Positions 7,729 through 16,600 of a stretch of 57,367 nucleotides of DNA are shown piece after piece; position 1 is the stretch's first letter; every line of letters starts with the position of its first letter. This stretch comes from Polyangiaceae bacterium (lineage in GTDB: Bacteria > Myxococcota_A > Polyangia > Polyangiales > Polyangiaceae), in assembly GCA_022842465.1 (NCBI GenBank), contig JALHPN010000030.1:1-57367 (forward strand). The letters run 5' to 3'. The notes beneath the pieces are model-generated. The model did no database searches. It saw only the letters and a program-made list of their open reading frames with translations, and was not told where the DNA came from. Both the position numbers and the translations under genes were made by a program.

Positions 7729-10700
7729 GTGACCACCGCCGTGCAGACCCTGGGGAGGGAACATCCACCGCTGACGACGTTCGGGCGTTATCGCCTGCTC
7801 GAGCGTCTCGGTCAGGGCGGCATGGCCGAGGTCTTCAAGGCCAAGAGCTACGGCGTCGAGGGCTTCGAGAAGGTCGTCGTCATCAAGCGCATCCTCCCGG
7901 AGCTCGCCGCGAGCGAGCAGTTCGTGGAGATGTTCATCCACGAGGCGAAGCTCGCCGTGCGCCTCTCGCACGCGAACATCGTCCAGGTGTTCGACCTGGG
8001 GCTCGCGCCCGGCACCGTCGTCGGCGGGATGCCGCAGCCCGACGCGTACTACATGGCGATGGAGTACGTGAGCGGGTTCGATCTCGCCACGGTCGTCGCG
8101 CGCTGCCGACGTCAACAGATCCAGGTGCCGGTGGAGATGGCGGTCTACGTCGCCGCCGAGGTGGCGAAGGGACTCGATCACGCGCATCGTCGTCGCGACG
8201 AGCAGAACCAGCCGCTCAACATCGTCCACCTCGACGTCTCGCCCCAGAACGTCCTCCTCTCCCTCGAGGGCGAGGTGAAGGTGACGGACTTCGGCATCGC
8301 GAAGGCACGCGGCGTCATCGAGCCGAACGGGATGGAGGACACGCGCGCGCGGCAGCTCCAGGGCAAGTTCGGTTACATGAGCCCGGAGCACGCCGCCGGC
8401 GAGAACGTGGACGCGCGGAGCGATCTCTTCTCCCTCGGCACAGTCCTCTACGAGATGGTGACGGGCGTGAACCCGTTCAGCGCGCCGACGTCGTTCGAGA
8501 CGCTCCGGCGCGTCGTCGCGGTCGAGTACCCGCCCGTCGAGCTCCTCCGGCCCGACGCGCCGCTCGAGCTCGTCTCGCTCCTGAAGCAGTCGCTGAGCCC
8601 GTCGCCCGAGGATCGGTTCCAGGATGCGGGTCGCATGTACGAGGCGCTCCTCGCGTTCCTCTATTCGCAGGGCCGCCGGTTCAGCGCCCACGATCTCGCC
8701 GACTTCCTGGATCGCTTCCGCGAGCCGGAGGTGGCGACCCCGAACCTGACGCTCGAGGCCGACGGCGCTCCCGCCCACGAGCGCACGCCCGTCGAGGTGC
8801 CGGCGTCGCGCCGGAGCAGCCATTCGTCGATCACGCGAATGGAGTCGGCGGCGCCCGTGCTCGACGTCGAGCGCGCGGCCGAGATGGGCGAGCGCCGCGA
8901 GGTGACGGCGCTCGCGATCGAGCTCCCAGGGCGCGACGACGACATCTTCGCCGAGCGCGCGGCGCGCATGATCGCACGCTACGGCGGGCGCGTCCTCACG
9001 CGTGATCCGGAGCAGGTGACCGCTCTCTTCGGCGAGGGCGAGCCGGACGGCCACGACACGGAGGTCGCGACGCGCTGCGCGCTCGTCGTCCTCCGCTCCC
9101 TCCCCAGCGAGCGCATGCCCGGCGCGGGGCTCCACGTCGGCCGGGTCCACGTGAGCGTCGACGGTCGCGCGACGGAGGACGAGCGGCTCGCCTCCCTCGT
9201 CGCCACGGCGCGGGACCTCTCGCGCGTCCGCGAGGGGATGTGCGCGATCAGCGTGACGGCGATGCGCCAGGTGCGGCACCTCTTCGTCTTCGAGTCGCTC
9301 GGCGACTCGCGGACGCCGAGCGTCTCGCCGTCGACGACGCTGCTGGTGCGCGAGGTCCGCGCCCCGAGCGAGGCCTTCGGGAGGTTCGTCGGCCGAAAGG
9401 AGGAGCTCCGCTCCGTCGGCGAGATGCTCGCCGCCGCCACGCGTCGGGTGGCGAGCGTCCTCACGCTGCGCGGCGACCACGGGGTCGGCAAGACCCGTCT
9501 CCTCCTCGAGGTCGAGCGGCGTCTACGCAAGGGCGGGTACAACGTCGGCTGGCACGCGGCGTCGTGCGTCCCGCGCGGTCCGGAGCTCCCGCTGTCCGGC
9601 ATCCAGGCGATGCTCCAGACGCTGTGCGGTGTCGCGGAGGGCGATCCCGAGCCTCGCATCCGGCAGGTCATCCCTCGTCTCCGCGCGCTCGGGCTCCAGG
9701 ACGACGAGGTGGCCGCCGTCCTCGCGTCGCTCGGCGCTTCCGCGGCCGCGTCGGGTGGCAACGCGCGTGTATCGCTCGGAAACGCCTTCAAGCGCATGGT
9801 CCAGCGCCTCTGCGAGGACCGCCCGCACGCGTTCTCGTGGGACGCGGCGCACGCGATGGACGCCGAGAGCTTCGCCGTCCTCGAGTCGACGCTCGAGAAG
9901 CTGCCGAACGCGCGCGTGCTCTTCGTCCTCGCGGGCCGCGCCGGCTTCTCGCATCCTCTCGAGAAGCTCGGCGTCCACGGCGCGCTCGACCTCGTCGACC
10001 TCGAGCCCGAGGACGCCGAGCGCCTCGTCGCCGTGCGTCTCGCGGCGCTGCGCGTGCCGCCCGAGCTCCTCCGCTTCGTGCGGGATCGCGCGGGCGGGCA
10101 CCCGCAGATGATCGAAGAAGTGCTCAAGGGCCTCGTCGAGGGCCGCGCCGTGACGGTGGCGGACGGCGCCGTCGTCACGATGAAGCTCGTCGGGCAGGAT
10201 CTCGCGCTCCCGAAGACGCTGCGCGGCCTCGTCGCGTCGCGGATCGCGAGGCTCGAGGGCTCCGACCGCGCCATCCTCCAGGCCGCGGCGGTGCTCGGGG
10301 ACGCGATCGGCTCCGAGGTCCTCGCGACGATGACGGGCGCCCCCGTCGGCGCGCTCGAGCGCACGCTGGGGACCCTCGAAGATCGCGGCTTCCTCGTCCA
10401 CACCGGGCCTGCCGAGCTCCGCTTCACCTCGCCGATCGTCCGCGAGGTCGTCGTCGACGCCCTCACGCCCGAGGCCGCCCGCCAGATGCATGCCGCGGCG
10501 GGGCGCGCGCTCCAGGACACGCACGGCGCTCGCGCGGTGGAGGTCGCCGAGCGCGTCGCGATGCACCTCTACGAGTCGGGCGACCGGGAGCAGGCCGGCG
10601 TCTGGTTCGCGACGAGCGGCGAGCGGATGCTCGCGCTCGGCAAGGTCGAGGACGCGACGCGCGATTACGCGAGAGCCCTCGAGCTCTGCGATCTCGCCGC

Positions 10701-11769
10701 GCGGGATGCGGGCGAGGTCGTCGACTGGTTCGGTGGCCTCGCGCGGTCCGTGCGGCTCGTCCGGTCGCTCCCCGAGGCGACGGAGCTCTGCGAGCGCGTG
10801 ATCGGTCGCGTCGACGCGAACCCCGGGCCCGAGTCCCGCGCGCTCGAGCGGCGCGTCCGCGTCCGCGTCGACGCGGGGCGGATCCTCACCGCGCTCCACC
10901 AGTTCGACGCCGCGCGGACGCAGCTCGCCGCCGCGGAGGCGATCTCTCACGCAGAGCCGAAGCTCGCCCATGCGGCGCTCCTCGCCTCCGTCGAGCTCTC
11001 GAGCCGCCAGGGAGATTTCAAGCGCTCGCTCTCGCTCCTCGAGCGGATGCAGTCGCTCGTCACGAAGAGCCCGGACAAGGCCGACGAGCACAAGCTGCTC
11101 GTCAGCCTCGTGCAGACGTGCGCGGCCATGGGCGATCATGCGGCCGCATCGCGCTACTTCGAGCGGGCCGAGCTACTCCTCCCCGACGACGAGACGGCAG
11201 CCTGCGAGCGACAGAAGCTCCGAGCGCTCATGCTGTATTTTGCACGTGACTTTCGCGCCGCCGCGCTCAGCGCGGAGCGCGCGATCGACACAGCGCGCGA
11301 TCTAGGCCTCTCCTACGAGGTCGCGGTGAACCTGCACAACCTCGGCGACATCCTCGTGCGCCTCGAGGACTACCCGCGCGCGTACGGCGCGATCAAGCAG
11401 GCCCTCGCGGTCGCGGACGAGTCGGGCTTCGAGCGCCTCTCGAACCACAACCGCATGTTCCTCGCCTTCCTCGACGGACGCGCGGGCGACCTCGGCGCGG
11501 CGGCGACGCTCCAGCAGGGGATCCGCTACGCCGAGGCGAACGACTTCAAGTGGGACGTCCTCGGCGGCCGTCTCCTCCTCGCTCGCCTCCACGACCACCG
11601 TGGCGACAAGGACGGCGCGCGCCTCGAGTACCAGAAGCTCCGTGACCTCGCGCGCGCGGCGGGAAATCGTCTCGTGGAGGCCGACTGCCACGGCGCCCTC
11701 CGTGACATGGGCTCTCCGCCGTCTCAGCCCCCGCCGTCGATGCGCGTCGCGGGGGACCTGAAGTTCTGA
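7729..11769 (+). CDS. Ser/Thr protein kinase with cyclase-like, AAA ATPase and TPR modules
   Basis: About 1346 residues. Residues 18-290 form a Hanks-type kinase: glycine loop GQGGMAEV, VVVIK lysine, HEAKLAVRLSH (alpha-C Glu), HLDVSPQN at 167-174, DFG at 187-189 and GYMSPEH. The catalytic Asp is present but HRD reads HLD. Residues about 390-540 resemble a class III nucleotide cyclase fold without an evident metal-binding Asp pair. An ATPase follows, with Walker A GDHGVGKT at about 582-589 and a winged-helix-like region. The last 400 residues are helical repeats of TPR type (VNLHNLGDILVRLEDYPRAY). This order is common in myxobacterial regulatory kinases. The start is GTG 7729 or GTG 7741. The longer frame from 7639 overlaps the PHP gene and is unlikely. 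Confidence 0.9.
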   Translation: MTTAVQTLGREHPPLTTFGRYRLLERLGQGGMAEVFKAKSYGVEGFEKVVVIKRILPELAASEQFVEMFIHEAKLAVRLSHANIVQVFDLGLAPGTVVGGMPQPDAYYMAMEYVSGFDLATVVARCRRQQIQVPVEMAVYVAAEVAKGLDHAHRRRDEQNQPLNIVHLDVSPQNVLLSLEGEVKVTDFGIAKARGVIEPNGMEDTRARQLQGKFGYMSPEHAAGENVDARSDLFSLGTVLYEMVTGVNPFSAPTSFETLRRVVAVEYPPVELLRPDAPLELVSLLKQSLSPSPEDRFQDAGRMYEALLAFLYSQGRRFSAHDLADFLDRFREPEVATPNLTLEADGAPAHERTPVEVPASRRSSHSSITRMESAAPVLDVERAAEMGERREVTALAIELPGRDDDIFAERAARMIARYGGRVLTRDPEQVTALFGEGEPDGHDTEVATRCALVVLRSLPSERMPGAGLHVGRVHVSVDGRATEDERLASLVATARDLSRVREGMCAISVTAMRQVRHLFVFESLGDSRTPSVSPSTTLLVREVRAPSEAFGRFVGRKEELRSVGEMLAAATRRVASVLTLRGDHGVGKTRLLLEVERRLRKGGYNVGWHAASCVPRGPELPLSGIQAMLQTLCGVAEGDPEPRIRQVIPRLRALGLQDDEVAAVLASLGASAAASGGNARVSLGNAFKRMVQRLCEDRPHAFSWDAAHAMDAESFAVLESTLEKLPNARVLFVLAGRAGFSHPLEKLGVHGALDLVDLEPEDAERLVAVRLAALRVPPELLRFVRDRAGGHPQMIEEVLKGLVEGRAVTVADGAVVTMKLVGQDLALPKTLRGLVASRIARLEGSDRAILQAAAVLGDAIGSEVLATMTGAPVGALERTLGTLEDRGFLVHTGPAELRFTSPIVREVVVDALTPEAARQMHAAAGRALQDTHGARAVEVAERVAMHLYESGDREQAGVWFATSGERMLALGKVEDATRDYARALELCDLAARDAGEVVDWFGGLARSVRLVRSLPEATELCERVIGRVDANPGPESRALERRVRVRVDAGRILTALHQFDAARTQLAAAEAISHAEPKLAHAALLASVELSSRQGDFKRSLSLLERMQSLVTKSPDKADEHKLLVSLVQTCAAMGDHAAASRYFERAELLLPDDETAACERQKLRALMLYFARDFRAAALSAERAIDTARDLGLSYEVAVNLHNLGDILVRLEDYPRAYGAIKQALAVADESGFERLSNHNRMFLAFLDGRAGDLGAAATLQQGIRYAEANDFKWDVLGGRLLLARLHDHRGDKDGARLEYQKLRDLARAAGNRLVEADCHGALRDMGSPPSQPPPSMRVAGDLKF

Positions 11770-11783
11770 GACGATCCTGTACG

Positions 11784-12287
11784 ATGGAGGGCGTGACGCA
11801 CCTCCGGAGGCTCTTCTCCTTGCTCGCGCCCTGTGTGCTCCTCGCGTCCGCGTGCAGCGACGACGAAGGCGGCGACTTCGTCGGGACGCCGCCGGAGGAC
11901 GCCGGCGCGAGCGGCACGACGAGCAGCGAAGCAGACGCGACGCCGCCGCCGGACGCCGCGCCACCGCCGGAGGACGCCGGAGCGCCGGCGGAGGTCTTCA
12001 GCGGTGAGGCCACGTACTACAACGCGAACGGGACCGGCGCCTGCGGACAGCCCACCCAGAACAGCGCGCTCGTCGGCGCGCTGAACGGAGCGCAGTACTC
12101 GAAGGCGAACTGCGGACGCTGCGCGTCGATCAAGGGGCCCCTCGGCACGGTCGTCGTGAAGCTCCAGGACAAGTGTCCCGGCTGCGACTTCGGGGACATC
12201 GATCTCAGCTCCACGGCGTTCCAGAAGATCGCGAAGCTGAGCGACGGGCGCGTGAAGATCTCCTGGAGCTTCACGACCTGCCCGTGA
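11784..12287 (+). CDS. lipoprotein with expansin/RlpA-like double-psi beta-barrel
   Basis: A 167-residue protein with signal peptide and lipobox LASAC at about residue 24. An Asp/Pro/Ala-rich linker is followed by a domain of about 100 residues: GEATYYNANGTGACG, NSALVGALN, CGRCASIKG, VVVKLQDKCPGCDFGDIDLSSTAFQKIA. The GxATYY...GACG start, the KCPGC and the DLS.AF.KIA motif are typical of expansin/EG45/RlpA double-psi barrels. These bind, and in some cases cleave, cell-wall polysaccharide. The conserved Asp of the DIDLSSTAF segment is present. Six cysteines probably form disulfides. Surface or outer-membrane location is inferred. It lies 14 bp after the kinase gene. Confidence 0.82.
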   Translation: MEGVTHLRRLFSLLAPCVLLASACSDDEGGDFVGTPPEDAGASGTTSSEADATPPPDAAPPPEDAGAPAEVFSGEATYYNANGTGACGQPTQNSALVGALNGAQYSKANCGRCASIKGPLGTVVVKLQDKCPGCDFGDIDLSSTAFQKIAKLSDGRVKISWSFTTCP

Positions 12288-12293
12288 CCGCGC

Positions 12294-13373
12294 TCAGCGG
12301 AGGAGCGCCGCGCCGATCGCAGCCAGGACGCCGACGGCGGTGACGGCCGCGACGGGCACGATCCACGCAGGGCGGTCGGGCGGCGCGGTCGTGTCGTTCG
12401 CCGCGGGCCCGATCGCGGCATCGACCGAGGTGAGCGAGACGCGCGCGCGCGGCTCCGGCAAGGACGCGCGGCCCTCGCCCTCGCCATAGGGGGACTCGGC
12501 GGCTGCGGCGCGGATCTGCGGCCACATGCGCACGAGCTCCTCGGGCGAGAAGCCGACGTGCGCGACGGCAGGCTCGTCTCGTAGCGCCTCCAGATCGGCC
12601 TCCTCGGGCGTGAGCCGCGCCGTGGCGCGGGGGACGAGGAGATCGGCCACGCGGAGGAGCGCGATCAGGTTCGTCGTGCTCCCGCCCAGCGCGGAGGCGC
12701 CGTTCCAGTCGTGATGCAGCTCGACGACCTCGGGGAGCGGGGAGGGCAAACCCCAGCTCCGGAGCGCCTCGGCGCCGAGCTGGGCGTGGTCGAAGCCGAG
12801 GAGCGCGACCTCCTCTTCGCTCGAGGGCTCGCCGTCGCCCATCTGATCGACGAGCTCCTCGTAGAACGAGTCGCCGGCCTGGAGCACGAGCAACATGCCG
12901 ACGTCGTGGAGGAGGCCGACCGTGAACGCCTCGTCCGGCGAGACGCCGGCGTACGACGCGAGGAAGCGCGCGACGCCTCCGCACGCGACGGCATGCTTCA
13001 CGATCGCCGGAGCAGCGCCCAGCGTCTGCTCCACCATCTCGAGCGCTGCGGTGCTCGTCGCGATGCTCGCGACGCGCCGTGTCCCGAGGAGAGCGACAGC
13101 GTGGCGTACGGTCGTACATCGCGCGGCGAGCCCGAACGCCGCCGAGTTGACGACCCGCAGCATGCGCGACGCGAACGCGATGTCGCGTTCCACCACGTCG
13201 GCCACGTCGGCGACGGTGCGTCGTGGGTCGGAGGCGACGGCCTGGACGCGCGCGACGACGGCCGGAAAGGGCTTCACGCCCGTGAGCTTGGCGCGGAGCG
13301 CGGCGCTCTTCTCGCTCGTGTGCGTCTCGGCGGTCGGCACGAGGTGGACAGCCGCTTGGATCGCTCTCTGCAT
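12294..13373 (-). CDS. HDOD-domain signalling protein with C-terminal membrane anchor
   Basis: A 359-residue protein. Residues about 25-235 match an HDOD domain: KPFPAVVARVQAVASDP, VADVVERDIAFASRMLRVVNSAAFG, HAVALLGTRRVASIA, and then GLLHDVGMLLVL with an HD pair, and ELHHDW. HDOD proteins are divergent HD-superfamily members that usually act as non-catalytic signalling scaffolds in motility, chemotaxis and c-di-GMP circuits. The tail ends with a Pro/Ala linker and a single membrane segment (WIVPVAAVTAVGVLAAIGAALL), so the protein is tail-anchored. It converges with the double-psi barrel gene (6 bp apart) and is divergent from the VWA-like lipoprotein gene with about 68 bp in between. Confidence 0.88.
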   Translation of the reverse strand: MQRAIQAAVHLVPTAETHTSEKSAALRAKLTGVKPFPAVVARVQAVASDPRRTVADVADVVERDIAFASRMLRVVNSAAFGLAARCTTVRHAVALLGTRRVASIATSTAALEMVEQTLGAAPAIVKHAVACGGVARFLASYAGVSPDEAFTVGLLHDVGMLLVLQAGDSFYEELVDQMGDGEPSSEEEVALLGFDHAQLGAEALRSWGLPSPLPEVVELHHDWNGASALGGSTTNLIALLRVADLLVPRATARLTPEEADLEALRDEPAVAHVGFSPEELVRMWPQIRAAAAESPYGEGEGRASLPEPRARVSLTSVDAAIGPAANDTTAPPDRPAWIVPVAAVTAVGVLAAIGAALLR

Positions 13374-13441
13374 GGTGATCGCAGGCGAGGGTGCCTGTCC
13401 TCCTCCCTGGAACGGACGCCGCGGCAGAGAGTTGAGGGGTG

Positions 13442-14806
13442 ATGCGTATACTGGAGTGCATGCGTGGGATCGCGCTCGGCGTCCTCGTGACGATGGCGGC
13501 GGTGACGGCTTCGGCCTGCGCGCGTCCGGTCGTCGCTCGTGACGGCACCGTCGTCTTCCAGGAGGAGGGCGCCGGGAGCGCGAGCGTCCTCACCGCGAAC
13601 GGGCTCGAGGTCCGCGACACGCGGGATCGTCCCACGCCCGTCATCCGGCGTGACGCGAACGAGCCATGGAGGGCGCCGCTCGGCTTCATCCTCCCGCGCG
13701 ACGGTCGGTTCACGCAGACGAGCAAGCCGCACGTGCTCGCGACGACGGGCCTCGCGGTCGTCCTCCGTCCGAGCGACACGCGCGTGCCGTCCTGGGGTGG
13801 CGAGGTGCTCGTCCGGGTCGACGTGATCGCCCCCGCGGCCGAGGGGACCGCTCGCTGGGGAGAGAACGTCGCGCTCGTGATCGACGGTCGCGGACCCGAC
13901 ACGGTGTCGCTCGTCGAGGCCGCGTTCGCGCAGCTGGCGGGTCGCGACCGCGTCACGATCCTCGACGCGCGCGGTCCGAGCGTCGTCGTCCCGCTGATGC
14001 CGGCGTCGAATCGCTCGCTCGCGATGGCCGCGCTCGAGAAGCGGCTGCCGGTCCGGACGGGCCGGCGTGCCGTGGGGCAAGCGCTCGAGCTCGCGGCGAA
14101 GGGCATCGCCAGCGAGGCGACGCAGCGGCTGCTCGTCCTCGGTGACGCCCCGCTCCCGCCCGACGGCGCCGTGACGATGGCGCGGCTCGCGGAGCGCGGC
14201 GTACAGACGGGCGCGGTCGCGACGACGGGAGCGGATCGCGACGAGCGGATCGAGAAGATCCGCGAGCTCGTCCCGAGCGCGGGCGACACGACGTTCCGGA
14301 ACGTCCGCCTCACCTTCGCCGGGACGCCGGCCCCGTCGCACGTCCTCGAGGCGTCGGGCGGTCACGTCTTGTGGCGCCTCGACGCGGGCGACATCGTCCT
14401 CGGCGACGTACGGGCGGGCGAGTCGCGGACGGAGGTGCTCCGCGTGTCCGTTCCGCCGTGGACGGCGGGGGAGTCCTTCCGCTTCACGGTCACGGCGGAG
14501 GTGGACGATCTCGGCTGGGGCGGCCCGCGCAAGTTCGCCGCGGAGGTGCCGTGCACCTACGACGACGACATCGAGCGCATCGCCAAGTCACGCCACGGCG
14601 ACGTCATCACTTACGCGTCCGCGCTCGCGACGCTCAAGCGCCTCGACCAGGCCTTCGTCGGCGAAGGCGTCGCGCGGAGCGGCAGCCTCCAGCGTCTTGC
14701 GCTCGTCCACGCGAAGTCGATGCGTCTCCTCGCCGACGACACGAAGGACCACGCCGTCCGGGAGCAGGCCGACATGCTGGCCGCCCTCCTCTCCGCCACG
14801 CGCTGA
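13442..14806 (+). CDS. lipoprotein with a VWA-like domain
   Basis: About 454 residues. A hydrophobic leader and lipobox (VTMAAVTASAC) mark a lipoprotein. A start at ATG 13460 (MRGIALGV), behind GGAG, would give a more typical 20-residue signal peptide than ATG 13442. The middle region reads VALVIDGRGPDTVSLVEAAF, RDRVTILDARG, and ATQRLLVLGDA, which is the strand-helix order of a von Willebrand factor A domain. The metal site (DxSxS) is not conserved: it reads DGRGPD. The C-terminal third has a beta-sandwich-like stretch and a helical end. Function unknown. The gene converges with the phosphatase-PilZ gene 2 bp away. Confidence 0.75.
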   Translation: MRILECMRGIALGVLVTMAAVTASACARPVVARDGTVVFQEEGAGSASVLTANGLEVRDTRDRPTPVIRRDANEPWRAPLGFILPRDGRFTQTSKPHVLATTGLAVVLRPSDTRVPSWGGEVLVRVDVIAPAAEGTARWGENVALVIDGRGPDTVSLVEAAFAQLAGRDRVTILDARGPSVVVPLMPASNRSLAMAALEKRLPVRTGRRAVGQALELAAKGIASEATQRLLVLGDAPLPPDGAVTMARLAERGVQTGAVATTGADRDERIEKIRELVPSAGDTTFRNVRLTFAGTPAPSHVLEASGGHVLWRLDAGDIVLGDVRAGESRTEVLRVSVPPWTAGESFRFTVTAEVDDLGWGGPRKFAAEVPCTYDDDIERIAKSRHGDVITYASALATLKRLDQAFVGEGVARSGSLQRLALVHAKSMRLLADDTKDHAVREQADMLAALLSATR

Positions 14807-14808
14807 CG

Positions 14809-15774
14809 TCAGCCTTGCATCTCGACGGCGAGACCGTACTGCCAGCCGTCCGCGTCCTTCCGCGCGTGCGCGACGCGTCCGGCGAACGGCACGCGGAAGG
14901 AGTCGCCGTCGCCGACGATCCCCTTCACGGCGTCGCCCTTCTGGAGCGACTGCTTCACGCGGCTGTCCTCGTCGGAGGCGCGGAGCAGCATGCCGATCTC
15001 CGAGTAGTTGAGCGTCTCGAAGACGAGGGGACCGAGCGTCTCGTGGTGCACGGTCACGGGCACCGACCCGAGGAAGCGGACCGCGGCACGGCGCGAGCCC
15101 TTCTCACGGAGGAAGTGAGGCCGGAGCCCCGTCTTCCGCGGGACGCTGTGGATGCGGTGGCTCGGGAGCTCGATCGCGGTGAGGAAGCCGCCGTAGGCGC
15201 AGGCGGTGTCGACGTTGATCCGCGTCGCCGAGAGCTCGACCGCGTTGACCGGCGTGTGTCCGTGGACGATCCGCTTCTCCCACTTGCGCGTGTTCGTGAT
15301 GAACGCGCGCCGGATCCAGAGCATCTCGTCGCGGTCGCGGACCTTGTCGAGCTCCTTGAGCGCGCGGTCGGGGACGCCGGCGTGCACGAAGAAGTACTCG
15401 TCCGTCTCGTGCCAGAGCTTGAGCTCGTCGAGGAACCTGGCGTGCTCGGCGGGGATCACCCAGGCGCCGTCGTCGTCGGCGTAGTCGGCGAGGGTCGTCG
15501 ACCCTCCGTTCAGGATGAAGCGGGCGACGCGGCCGGGGTCGGAGCCGTCGAGGAACTCGCGCATCATCTCCTCGTGGTTGCCCGCGAGGGTGACCATGCG
15601 CCGACGCTGCTTCTCCTCCATGAGGATCTCGAGCACGCGTCGCGATGAGGGTCCGCGGTCGATGTAGTCACCGAGCATGACGACCGTCGCGTCGTCGTCA
15701 CGTGGGATCCGCTCGAGCAACTCGACCAGCTCCTCCGCGCACCCGTGAACATCGCCGATGGCGAAGATCGGCAT
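14809..15774 (-). CDS. PP2A-like metallophosphatase fused to a PilZ-like domain
   Basis: Residues 1-220 form a calcineurin-like phosphoesterase of the PrpA/Ser-Thr phosphatase type, with all five motifs: GDVHG (7-11), GDYIDRG (35-41), GNHE (65-68), H131 in FVHAG, and HGH (171-173). The last 90 residues look like PilZ: RAAVR at 229-233 fits RxxxR and NYSEIG at 256-261 fits [D/N]xSxxG, about 25 residues apart as usual, followed by FAGRVAHARKD and GLAVEM. PilZ domains with these two motifs bind c-di-GMP. The inference is a cytoplasmic protein phosphatase whose activity or location responds to c-di-GMP. The phosphatase half is certain. The PilZ half rests on motif reading. Confidence 0.88.
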   Translation of the reverse strand: MPIFAIGDVHGCAEELVELLERIPRDDDATVVMLGDYIDRGPSSRRVLEILMEEKQRRRMVTLAGNHEEMMREFLDGSDPGRVARFILNGGSTTLADYADDDGAWVIPAEHARFLDELKLWHETDEYFFVHAGVPDRALKELDKVRDRDEMLWIRRAFITNTRKWEKRIVHGHTPVNAVELSATRINVDTACAYGGFLTAIELPSHRIHSVPRKTGLRPHFLREKGSRRAAVRFLGSVPVTVHHETLGPLVFETLNYSEIGMLLRASDEDSRVKQSLQKGDAVKGIVGDGDSFRVPFAGRVAHARKDADGWQYGLAVEMQG

Positions 15775-15967
15775 TCTGTGAGCATAGCGAACGGCAGGTC
15801 CCCCTCGCGACTGAAGTCACGCCGCCGAGCACGGTTTGCCCCGTGTGCCGTGGTGTGGGATGCCGCCTCGTTGCGCCCTGCATCGGGACCGTCGTTCACA
15901 CCTGCGCGTTCGACGCGAGCCGCCGACGGAGATCGCCTCGGAACGGCGTGTGCACAAGCGGGCGTGG

Positions 15968-16573
15968 ATGAGCCTCCGCCGCCAGCTCCTCGCGCTCCTC
16001 GTCGGTCCCCTCGCCATCTCGTCGCTCCCCGCCTGCGCGAGCGTCTCGAGCCCGACGCCTTTCGAAGGGATGGCCGAGACCGCCGCGCTCGCTCGGCCCC
16101 GCGTCGGGTTCGCCTTCTCGTCGAGCGAGGGCACCCGGACGTGGGCTCCGCGCTGGAAGACGGGCGAAGACGGCTCGATGTACGACGCGGCCGAGTACTG
16201 CCGCCAGTGTGACGACCCCGAGATCCCGACCTACTCGTTCCACGACGGCCCCGCGGCTCCCTTGCCGCCGCCGTCCACGCGCGACCGCGTCCCGGAGCCA
16301 CCCGAGCGCCGTCCCTTCGATCCGATGGCCGCCCTGGTCGCGGTGCGAGCCGTCGATCTCTCCGCCTGCCGCGGCGAGAACGCCCCGCGCGGAGGGGGAC
16401 ACGCCGTCGTCAGGTTCACCGGTGACGGCCACGCGGTGAAGGTCGTGATCGACGATCCCGCCGGCCTCGACGATCGCGCGGTCCGGTGCATCGGGCTGAC
16501 GCTCGGGGAAGCACGCGTCACCCCCTTCGCCGGGCCCGAGACGGACGTGGGCGCGACCTTCTTCGTTCCGTGA
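15968..16573 (+). CDS. hypothetical lipoprotein
   Basis: The frame is open from 15836, but the ATG at 15968 gives a clean signal peptide (MSLRRQLLALLVGPLAIS) and lipobox LPAC, so it is the chosen start (201 residues). The mature part has a CRQCDDPEIP motif, a Pro/Arg-rich linker and a C-terminal segment containing GHAVVRFTGDGHAVKVVIDDPAG and RAVRCIGLTLGEARVTPFAG. That last pattern (a short domain with a conserved Cys, then xVTPFxG) is similar to the AgmX/PglI-like C-terminal domain found in many myxobacterial lipoproteins. No function can be stated. Confidence 0.72.
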   Translation: MSLRRQLLALLVGPLAISSLPACASVSSPTPFEGMAETAALARPRVGFAFSSSEGTRTWAPRWKTGEDGSMYDAAEYCRQCDDPEIPTYSFHDGPAAPLPPPSTRDRVPEPPERRPFDPMAALVAVRAVDLSACRGENAPRGGGHAVVRFTGDGHAVKVVIDDPAGLDDRAVRCIGLTLGEARVTPFAGPETDVGATFFVP

Positions 16574-16600
16574 TCTCGCGCGCAGTGCTCGGCGCCGCGT

